Source of the DNA: Onthophagus taurus
Lineage: Eukaryota > Arthropoda > Insecta > Coleoptera > Scarabaeidae
Reading direction: 5' to 3'
DNA length: 64,000 bases
NCBI RefSeq assembly: GCF_036711975.1
Contig: NC_091972.1
Coordinates: 129,001-193,000 of the forward strand
Each line of letters starts with the position of its first letter. Positions within the stretch are counted from its first letter, which is position 1. The position numbers and the translations under genes are program-made. Under the pieces are notes generated by a model. That model was not told the origin of the DNA. It did not search any database and saw only the letters and a list, made by a program, of their open reading frames with translations. Shown here piece after piece: positions 25,752-37,300 of this stretch.

Positions 25752-26003
25752 ATGCTCAAGAAGTCGTTGGCGGGACCTTTCGGGATTCACTTAAGAAAGG
25801 TCGAAATTCACTTATTGCTGCAAATTTTAGAGAAGACCTTTGCACATAATATCAACACGCACCGTCTGTTTGTTGACTTTAGAGCAGCATACAACAGTAT
25901 CAATAGAACCGACCTCCTTAACGCTACTATAGAATTTGGGATACCAGAGAACTCGGTAGGGTACAAACAAGAGCTTTCAAATAAAACGAAAGAGGAGACA
26001 TAG
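25752..26003 (+). pseudogene. Reverse transcriptase fragment of a non-LTR element
   Basis: The frame reads LLQILEKTFAHNINTHRLFVDFRAAYNSINRTDLL...EFGIPENSVG. This is the region around the first catalytic Asp of a non-LTR reverse transcriptase (LFVDFRAAYNSI). It is an isolated 5'- and 3'-truncated piece of about 250 bp, probably RTE-like. Confidence 0.7.
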
Positions 26004-28374
26004 AGGAATGCTTTATCACACCGGAACAAACAGCAAAAAATATTAATATTAATCAGAAGAGATTATTAACAGGTCTAGAACAGAACCATCATTGCTGGGG
26101 TTAAGTGAAATTTGATGGTGACTATTAAAAGTGATACAATCTTTTTTATTAAACACTCTAATTTTCGATATTTCTTCCTCATTTAAAAAATAAAATTAAT
26201 TTTATTATTACACTCTTTTTTTAATTAATAATATTATCATTATTATATATTTCCTCATTTTTCATTAAATAGATATATTTTACAATAATAAAATCGTTTA
26301 TAGCTCGATTATGATAATTTAATGATTTCTATCGGACAATTATTATAATATTTTCTGTAACATTTTGGCGTTGTTTAACATATGTACGCTGTTACCAATA
26401 CTACTAAAAACCACTGAATCGTTTTTTCTTTTTCAGCGATATTCATTTCGCTTCATCTTTATTTATTAGTTAGTTATTTATTATCTGATCTCGACATTCG
26501 CTTCGACGACGTTTATTTTCGCAGTATTTCGGAGTTTTTAACACTTTTTCCCTTTATTTATTATTATTTTTTTTGTTTTAATTAAAGGGACATCACAGAT
26601 ACAAGTTTTGTGTAGTATTTTTTTTCCTAGTTATTATTATCATTTTTTTTTAATTATAGGTGGTCACCACATATTTATTTTAAACAAAAAGTTATTCAAC
26701 GAACGTCTGTCATATTCAAAACAAAAAAAAATAGTTCAAGCCCAAGACATAGTGCACATAAATCTTTTTAGTTAAAAACGTTTTTTTTTTTGAAGTAATT
26801 AAATAAATAATAAAAATAAGTACTTTTTTATCAATAAAATTTTTAGATTTAAAAGAAAAAATTTGACAAACGCCGTGAATAATATCACACACTCTAGATA
26901 TATTCAATCTTAAAACATTTTTTGTTTTATTTATGTAATAAATTTCTCTTTCGCACGATATCACATTTTTTTCCTCCTCTTGTCATTTTATAGACTAGGA
27001 TTTGTGTTATTATTCATCTTGCTGCTTATTTTTTTTATTATTTTATTTAAATCGCTAAGTTCTTGCATTTAGATCGATTTTTTTATAAATCGATCATATA
27101 TCGCTCGCTTTTTACGTTTTTTATTTTTTTTTTAAATGGTCTAGATCACTTTTGTAGCTCAGGTACTCGATGTTGAAGTTATTTTGTTGTATGTATTTCA
27201 TTTATTATTATTTATTTTTTACTTATTTACAGGATGTGTGTTTTTTGTGTGAAAAAACCCGTTTTGTTATTAATATTTCATTGGATTTTTCTTAATTATC
27301 TTTTTAACAAATTTATTTTGTTAAAAGTGTCTAAATCTCCACGGATCTTATTGTTTATTAAGTTTTTAATAACACGTTTTGGAACTTATTTTGTAATATA
27401 ACATTAAATTAAAACGAACAAAAAACTTTAAACAATAATTATTTTTCTTTCGGAATGACTAAGAAATAGCTATTTAGTTAAGTTAACATAAAAAAACTGA
27501 GCCCTTGGTTGACTTGTTCTTTTTGGTCAGTTATTATTACTATCACTATTGCATTTCTACGTGCTATTTCACTTTTTAATACAAAAATTAACCTCTCAAC
27601 TTGTTAGAAACTAAAAAAGTAAAGTTTCAGTTATTTTAATTACTTTTTCTTATGTACAACGGTTGGACAAAGTGTATCACAAACATTAATTAAACGACAA
27701 AAAAAATTAATTAAAATTTAAAAAAATGCATTTTTTATCTCAATTAATCATTTTGTTTTAACAACTTTTTCTCTCTAAAATTTTATTTTTGCCACATTCA
27801 CAAAGAAGATGATATTATTTCTTTTGCGTTTTTGGCATCATCGTATCACACACAACCTTTCTTTCTTTAAACGAAGAACAGAAAATATTTTTTTATAATA
27901 AATAAATGAAAAAAAAATCCTCTTTTTTTCCTTATTTTTTTTTAACTCTCGATCGTTGTTTTTCTCAGTATCGATATCACAGATGTTTTTCAGCTTATCA
28001 CTAGAGGTATTTTTTAATGTTTGTTGTTTGTTTTTGCTTACTTGTTTCTTTGTTACCTTATTTATATTGGTTGTTTCATTTGTTTAATTATTATTTTTCT
28101 TCTATACAAAAAACGAATTAATTAATAATTAATTTCAGCTCACTTTTTTCTAATACTTCGCGTCTTTCTCCCTTTTCTTATTATTATTTATTATTTTTAC
28201 GTACGCTTTGTGTTGGTTAAAAATATAAAACGATTATTTAATTAATACTCGAAGGAAATTAAAAATCGAGCGGGGTTACGGTATTTCGTGTTTTAGTTTC
28301 GAATCGTTTCTTTTTGGTAGAAATCGGAGTTTTTAATGCTTACTAACTAAGTTGTTGGGACGACGTGTTCTGAC
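26004..28374 (-). other. Intergenic DNA and probable long 3' UTR of the FBXO33 gene
   Basis: Very AT-rich. The part immediately below 28375 is downstream of the FBXO33 stop codon and contains several AATAAA candidates on the minus strand (for example 28187-28192). No coding or repeat features recognised. Confidence 0.35.
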
Positions 28375-31300
28375 TTAACGGAGATCGGAGAGTAAATACG
28401 GTGAGATAAATTCATCTGAATCGCCTTCAACTGGATCTAAAATCACTGGGTGTAACTGCGAATTTGGTACTGGTTGCCATGGTTTTCCCAATATTTTAGA
28501 TATTTCCTATAAAAATAATACAAAATGGATTAGTAAATTAGCAACAATACATTATTAAATCATTAAAATTTTTGTTACACAATTTATTAATAGTATATTA
28601 AAAAACAAGTTTCGTAAGACACGTTTGAAATGCACGAATTCAAGTTGAATGAATGAGTGCTTTAAGTCTTATGAAACGTGTTTTTTATGCTATTTTTTGT
28701 AATTCGCGTTTTTATCCTTTTTTTTCTCAAAAATAAAATAAATTTTGACAATGTAGGGAAATAGGTATGTAGCAGTTGGTAACACCGTAACACTTGAATA
28801 TATAGTTTATTTTTCTTCTATAATACCTGTCAAAGTGTTGTAAAGTTGGCAAAACTAACAGGGAGTTTTGTTATATGATGTTTTGAAATAAATATGTCAC
28901 ACTGACGTTTAAGCTTTCGCTATTCAAAAAGAAAACGTGCATAAAAAAATGTTGTGGGGTGTGTATTTGGCATTTATTTACCTACAAAAGGTGTTTTGTT
29001 CTATTTAATTACTATGTAGCACGTTTTTACAATAAATATGTACTTGATTAAAATCGTATTTATCTAAACATTTATTAGTGTTTTAACCTCAATTATTTAG
29101 TTACTGAAAATGTTGCAAAAAATCAGGAAAACAACATAAATTTTATAAGGGTCCTAGATAATGCCAACAGAAACCCTAAAAAATTTACATTGACAAGTAT
29201 TATAGAAAAAAAACGAACTATAGAAATTTGAATTGACAATTAGAAGCTGTCAAAACACAAAATGTATTCACCTGAAAAAAATGTTTCATGTACACCTCTC
29301 AAACTAAGAGAAATTGCTCAGTGTTCAATGTCCTTATCATTGTGGACCTGGTATTCGATGCTAAGAACGTGTTTAAACATCCATAGACAAAAATTGTCAC
29401 ATTGACAACTATAAAAATTAATGACCCAATGTCATCAACTTGAAGTGGTTCCATAAAATGTTACTAAAATCTCATTACAGTATCGGATGCTGTAAGGAGT
29501 CTCATTACAGCACCTGTTTGAGTACTGTTATAGCTTTCATTACCGTAGCGAATTACAAAATAGTATATTAAAAAACAAGTTTCGTAAGACACGCTTGAAA
29601 TGCACGAATTCAAGTTGAAAAACGAGTGGCGAAGCCACGAGTTTTTTAATGAATGAGTGCTTTAAGTCTTATGAAACGTGTTTTTTATGCTATTTTTTGT
29701 AATTCGCGTTTTTATCCTTTTTTTCTCAAAAATAAAATAAATTTTGACAATGTAGGGAAATAGGTATGTAGCAGTTGGTAACACCGTAACACTTGAATAT
29801 AGAAATTTGAATTGACAATTAGAAACTGTCAAACCACAAAATGTATTCACCTAACAAAAATGTGTCATGTACACCTCCCAAAATAAGAGAAATTGCTCAG
29901 TGTTCAATGTCCTCATCATTGTGGACCTGGTATTCGATGCTAAGAACGTGTTTAAACATCCATAGACAAAAATTGTCACATTGACAACTAGAAAAATTAA
30001 TGACCCAATGTCACCAACTTGAACTGGTTCCATAAAATGTTACTAAAATCTCATTACAGTATCGGATGCTGTAAGGAGTCTCATTACAGCACCCGTTTGA
30101 GTACTGTTAGAGCTTTCATTACCGTCGCGAATTACAAAATAGTATATTAAAAAACAAGTTTCGTAAGACACGCTTGAAATGCACGAATTCAAGTTGAAAA
30201 ACGAGTGGCGAAGCCACGAGTTTTTTAATGAATGAGTGCTTTAAGTCTTATGAAACGTGTTTTTTATGCTATTTTTTGTAATTCGCGTTTTTATACTTTT
30301 TTTTAACAAAAATAAAGTAAATTTTGACAATGTAGGGAAATAGGTATGTAGCAGTTGGTAACATCGGAACACTTGAAAATAGAAACTTTGAATTGACAAT
30401 TAGAAACTGTCAAAACACAAAATATATTCACCTGAAAAAAATGTTTGATGTACACCTTCCCAAAATAAGAGAAATTGCTCAGAGTCAATGTCCTCATCAT
30501 TGTGGACCTTGTGTTCGATGCTAAGAACGTGTTTAAACATCCATAGACAAAAATTGTCACATTGACAACTAGAAAAATTAATGACCCAATGTCACCAACT
30601 TGAACTAGTTCCATAAAATGTTACTAAAATATCATTACAACATCGGATGCTGTAAAGAGTCTCATTACAGCACCCGTTTGAGTACTGTAATAGCTTTCAT
30701 TACCATCGCGAATTACAAAAAATCTTTTACAAACTTCAAGGTAAAATTTTATCAAGTGTCTTCATAAAACTTATATTATTTTATTATGAAAATGTATGTT
30801 TATTTTATTCCAATTATTCATGTATAAATAAATATAAAACCAAAAACCTTATTTTGATTTTTTTTTTGAATAAAGAAGGTTAAAAAAGTTATCTGACTCG
30901 AAATTCCCTACTAATCTTGCCAACTATTGCCAACTTGACAACAATTTGACATATATTATAGATAACGAAACAGAATTTAGGATAAAGTTTGTTGTCATAT
31001 TGCAAAATGTATGAATAAGTACACAATAATTACAGAAAAGCGTTCAAGAGAATTGATAAGAAAATAGCTTTTGTTCAAAATTGATGCTATTGGGAGATAG
31101 CTTGATGGATTGCTTCTTCACCGTCATTTGAATCACTTTCTGCTATTGAATTACTGACGTTATTTGCAGTAGTAATAGATTCTTCAATACCATCCTTCTA
31201 GTAGTTTTCATCACTCTCTCTGAAATACTTATACATTGAAGTTCTTATGCAGCACTAACATTGATGTTTTGGGTTCCCTTGGTTTTTTTTACTTTTTGAT

Positions 31301-34300
31301 CATGAGTAACATCAAAAATTAGTTTGAACTGAACCGGTAAAACTTACTCTACAAATAATTTACTACTTTAAACACTAAATAAATGATAAGGATCAATAAG
31401 AATAAGCAACCACAAAAAAAAACACAAAAAGATTTCAGTAAAACAATTATTCAACGTCCCAGTGTATGCATTGTACAGGGATATTATCAACACTCATCTC
31501 ACTTTTTACAAAACTAGCTTGTGAATTACATGATAATATGATAAAATAAAGTAATAGAAATCTTACCTTTCTAGCGTTAACACTTCTAGATCTTGAATAT
31601 AAAATATCTACGTTCGCTATTTCTAATTTTTTGAGTGTATCAGTCCTTAATCTCGCTATTGCAACCAGATCTTCTTCCGCATATTTATAACCTAAACAAA
31701 AAAAAAAAATATTAAAGTGTACAGATAATTCTAGATTGAATAACACAAATACTCGTAACAAGAACTTTAACGTTAAAAATCACGTTTAAAATTTAATTTA
31801 TTATTTGAATTTGGAATTGAATTGAAAATATATAAATAAAACTATCCATATTGCTTTTGATTTCTTGACTGTTGTAGTCAAAAATATTTAAATTACCCAT
31901 AAACGTTATTTCTTCTAATTCACTACATAACCATGCAAGAATAATAAGTGGATCGGGATCTGGACCATCTGGATATAAATTCCTTCGTAATGATGCACTT
32001 AAATTCCACGCTATTCTTTGGTTATTCAAGGAATCTATCCACATAAAACTACGTAAAGTTTTTTCATAATACCTCGATAACAGATCTAAAAGGCGTATGT
32101 TTATCTAAAAATATATAAAAATTAATATATAAATCGAAAATGTTAAAAGTATCAAAAATGTTACATTTTCACAAAACAATGCCCTAAAATGCGTTAATCT
32201 CATATTCCTTTTTAAAAACGGCGGATTTGGATCAATAACTTCATCGTATGCATGTATCAAACTAACTCTAACCCCACAATTCGGATGAATCTCGGTAAAA
32301 TCTCTCCATGCCTCCTCGGTTGTGCCACAATGTTCCTCCCAAATACCATGAACGTGTATGACTAGTCTTTCAAGGTTCTGCGCGGCCCTTAATGAATGTA
32401 AAAATGTATCGCTTAATGCATCATAATCCGTACTGAGAATCTATAAAACCAATTTAATTCAGAAATTAATTTCAAAATTTATTTTTAATATTTACTTGTA
32501 GGTTAGAAAATGGCATTAAAAGTATTCCATCATAAGATAAAATATAATAGCTGGCCGGGTCATCCTTAACGGAAGCCAACCCTAACGTGGTAACTTTTTC
32601 AGGGCGAGTTTTAGCAAGTATATGTAAATACTGTGGTACATGTTGTAGTAAATCTTCATTCATTCCCAAGCTGAGTCGTTGTAATGGTCTTCGGGCGCAT
32701 ATGTTCATTATGTGTTGTGCCACTGGCATTTCCTTATCTTTTCTGTGTGAAAAAAAAATGCGACATGAAAATAACTTAAATAATTTTTACAACAATGCAC
32801 TCAAGATAAAATTTACAGTCGTCATTGCTAATAGATTTTTCTAATATGTTTCTAACTGGTTAACAATATTAATAAAAATTACAGTTAATAAAAAAAATTG
32901 TAGGAAAACACTTTCTGTTTTAATATAATTTACATTTCAGAGTATTAAGTTTCAATGTGCCTTGAATACTTTATACTTTATAAAGGGGGTCATTGTATAT
33001 GGTCTACTAAGCATAAAAAACGATCTTTATCAGTGTATACAGTGAATTTCACTTGAGATGCAATATACAAAAATGTATTTTCATAGAATATGTCGATATA
33101 ATTTGACATTACAGTAAAACCTCGATATAACGGATCAATACGGGGAACGCAATATCCGTTATAGCTCAATAAAAATATACAACAATCTAGCGCTGAATAA
33201 CAAATCAAACTAGACTAACACTGCTTCCGGATCCGTCAGCGCCCGCTCCAGTGAATTTCTGAATGTTCTTTCCCTTTGCGGACTTAACCAACGAAATTAT
33301 CATAAAAATTCTTATGTAAACACACTTGATCTTATTATTACGAATTCTGCCGATGTACATCAATTATCTCTTTGTAGTGATCCATTGCTTCCTGAGGACA
33401 GTGCGCACTCCACTCTAAAGTTTTCCTGCTCAATTTCATTTACTCGTTCATTATCTATACATCATGGTGATGCTTTTTGTTTTAGAAAAGCCCGGTTTCC
33501 TGAATTGAATGAGTACTTTAATGGAATTGACTGGGAATCAGAGCTCGCTGGTCGTGATATCAATGACGCTGTTCAAATTTTTTTATAACTACGTTAATAC
33601 TGCTATTCGCGAATTTGTCCCTTTAAAACGCAAAGCTATCAAGGGTTTTCCCAGTTGGTTTTCATACAGTACCATTAAAGTAATTCGAGAGAAAAGGAGG
33701 GCGCACTGTAGATGGAAGCGTTTTAGAAACCGACTTGACTACCTCACTTTTTCAATTCTAAGGAGTCGTGCAAAGTATCTAATCCATCACAATTACATGG
33801 AGCATGTTAGAAGAGCTGAAAGTAATATGCAATCTGATCCAAAGGTGTTTTGGGCTTTTACTAAGTCTAAGAAGCGTGCGGATGTCATTCCTTCTACGAT
33901 ATCATGGAATGGAACTGTTGTCGGCGATGGTGTTGGAGTATGCTCATTGTTTGCTGATTTCTTTTCTTCGGTTTTTGTGGATCCTGCTCCAATCCAGCAG
34001 AATGTAGATTGTATAGAATGGATACCCTTCCTTTGAGTCAGATGCAGTTTGACAGAATTGAGGTTGAGGAGGCCCTGATGGGCATCAGGGTTACAGACAG
34101 TATAGGTACTGATGGTATTCCATCAATTTTAATCAAGGAATGTTCACACTCTCTGTCCCTTCCTTTAACTATTTTATTTAATGCTTCATTGATAATGGGT
34201 GTCTTTCCTTTATTGTAGAAGCGGGCTTTTGTTCTTCCCATTTTTAAATCTGGGGACCGTGGTGCTATATCCGATTACCGCCCCATATCTATTTTGTCAG

Positions 34301-37300
34301 CATTTGGGAAAGTGTTTGAGAAAGTAGTTCATGCACGTCTATTCTTTGCCCTTAAGTCTAAAATCAATTCTAGACAACATGGTTTTTTTGCTGGTCGCTC
34401 GGTGGAGAGTAACTTGCTTGAATATACCCAGTATATCTTATCTACTCTGGATGATTCTTGTCAGGTTGATTCAGTTTATACGGATTTTAGTAAAGCTTTC
34501 GACCGGGTGGATCACAACTTACTTCTGTTCAAACTAAAGAAGTTTGGTGTTCAGGGAAATCTTTTGCAATGGCTTGCTTCCTATCTGAAGGAGAGATGCC
34601 AGATTGTTTCAGTTAATGGTTTTTTCTCTAATCCTGTGTCGGTTCCTTCCGGTGTTCCACAGGGTAGCCATCTGGGCCCTTTACTGTTTAATATTTATGT
34701 TAACGACATATTTGACGTCGTTAATTATGCCCAATGTTTAATGTATGCTGACGATTTAAAACTCTTTCTCCGTATCTCCTCACCTCTTGATTGTTCTAAG
34801 CTGCAATCTGACTTAAACAATCTACATGCTTTTTGCTTAAATAATCGCCTTTCATTAAACTTATCAAAGTGTAATGTTATTTCCTTCTCTAGGAGGGTGA
34901 ACACAATCCACTACAATTATAGCGTCGCTGGTGAGAGGTTGCTCATTTATTAGAGATTTGGGTGTTACATTCGATTATAAATTATTATTTGATAAACATA
35001 TCGATACTGTTGTCTCCAAAGCCTGGCGTATGTTAGGATTTATTATGAGATCAACGGTAGCTTTTTCAAACATTGCTGCAATTAGAAATCTCTATTTTGC
35101 CTATGTTTACAGCACACTTAACTTCTGCAGCATCGTTTGGAATCCTCAGTATCTCTCGTATAAATCTAGAATTGAGCGTATTCAATCTAAATTCCTCAAA
35201 TACCTTTGTTTTAAATTTTTCATTCAATACATTGATTACGAATCAACTTGCACTTCTTTTCGTATGTTAACCCTCAACCAGCGTCGCTTTTGTGGGGATG
35301 TATTATATTTTTACAAACTTTTGAACAACAAGTGTGATTCTCCAATGCTTGTTGGTTCTATATGTGTTCACGTTCCTCCGAGATTACTTCGCTTTGATTT
35401 TCTATTTATGACACCTACTCCTAGAACCAATGCCTGTCAAAACTCTCCTTTATTGAAAATGGCAAGATCGGCAAATCGTGTTAACATAGATCTGTTTCAG
35501 CATTCTTTCTATGCATTTAAAAAACTGCTCTTTGCTGCAGTTGGTGTGTTGCCTCGAGCGTTCATTTGATATATGATATATTTATATCACCTAAACTTAG
35601 TTTTAGTTTTTTTTCCTTTTGAATCACTTTTGTACCATTAATGTTAATTCAGTATTATTATTGTGAACTGTAATTCTATTTTATTTGTATACAATTGGTT
35701 GTTTGTGGTACAGTATTATTGGGTTCGACCTGTTTCTGTACCCACATGAAATAAATAAATAAACACTACCACTAGAACTAGAACTAGAAACATTCCGTTT
35801 AGCTGTGTGTCTCTTAACACTTTCGTGTCCGCTCAATATAAAATTAGGGTAACGTCAATGGCCGGCATCTTCACTACATATTGTTAAGCCAGGAGCCGCA
35901 AATAATGTCATATAAACGTAAAAAAACGTGATCGGACACGAAAGTGTTAAGACAGCTAAACCTGAATGTTTCTAGTTCTAGGTCTACTGATAGTGCTAGT
36001 GTAACACTAGAACTAATACCGAAAACTCAGGGTTATCATAAGGTCGTCATCTTTTCCAAGCAAAACTTTTCCTTTGTAAAACCACCAATGCCTGTACAGG
36101 CTGTCCAAATTTCGATGGGTTTGCAGGGTATCTCAGTTATTATGAAAGATAGAAAGTTGCGGCTTTAAAACTTACAATGGCGCAAACCAAATTTTCATAG
36201 ACCTCTTCGTTTTTGATATACAGGGAGTGTTTAAAAATTTACGATTTTCAGACACCTCATGTATCTCGGCTATCCGGAAACGTAAAAACGGGTTCTAATA
36301 GATTTTTTCACGTAGAATCCAATGATGCACGTAGAATTTTTCTAGTCATCACGGTTTTTGGGTTATAAAGAGTGAAGTATTTTAGAAGTTGAGTATTCAG
36401 TATTTGATTTGTGTGATGACTAGAAAAATTCTACGTGCACCATTGGATTCCACGTGAAAAAATCTATTAGAACCCGTTTTTACTTTTTTACTAAGTTTCC
36501 GGATATAGTAGAAACCACGAGAGATCGCTTAGAAATGGTATGAATCAAAATATGGACGTACGACTTAGATTATTTCACCACATACATTTAAATGTAGGTT
36601 ATGTTAGTAATGGAGGTTATATGTCAAACATTGTCAAAAATATTATTTAATGATTTTCCTTTCAAAGAAAACATTTTCGGCTTGTGAAAACACTGACAGA
36701 TTCATGATAACGCTCACAAGACGTTTCGATTTGTGGTTATAATTATAGAGTTACATCCCTTAGAAGAACAGACGTACTTTTTCGACGTGGCCATTTGAAT
36801 TGTACAGCAGACATATTAAACTAATGCTATCTCTTTCTAACACACATTACTCTCTAGCGGTTTGAGAACTACATATGTCATTTCTAAGAGCGGAAAACGA
36901 TGATTTACTGCCAGCTCTCGTGGCGTCTACTATAGCCGAGATACAGGAGGTGTCTGAAAATCGTAAATTTCAAACACTCCCTGTATATCAAAAACGAAGA
37001 GGGCTATGAAAATTTGGTTTGTGCCATTGTAAGTTTCACAAAAAAGTAGCTCAGGTTCGCGAAAGCCGCAACTTTCTATCTTTCATAATAACTGAGATAC
37101 TTTGCAAACCCATCGAAATTTGGACACCCTGTACTATTAAGCTATGTTGTATTTTATGTGGGACAGTGCAAGTGCATAATAGTTTCTTAACTATAGTTAC
37201 TGATATAAAAACTGTCGGAAAACTGTCGGATCATGTTAACATATTTGTGGCAGAATTGTTTGCTGTATGGTGGGCAATGGACTATGTAAAGACAAACAGG

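Noticed and set aside
28590..30718. CRISPR-like or satellite-array interpretation of the tandem units
   Set aside because: The units are about 579 bp, only three in number, in a eukaryotic intron, with no short repeat-spacer structure.
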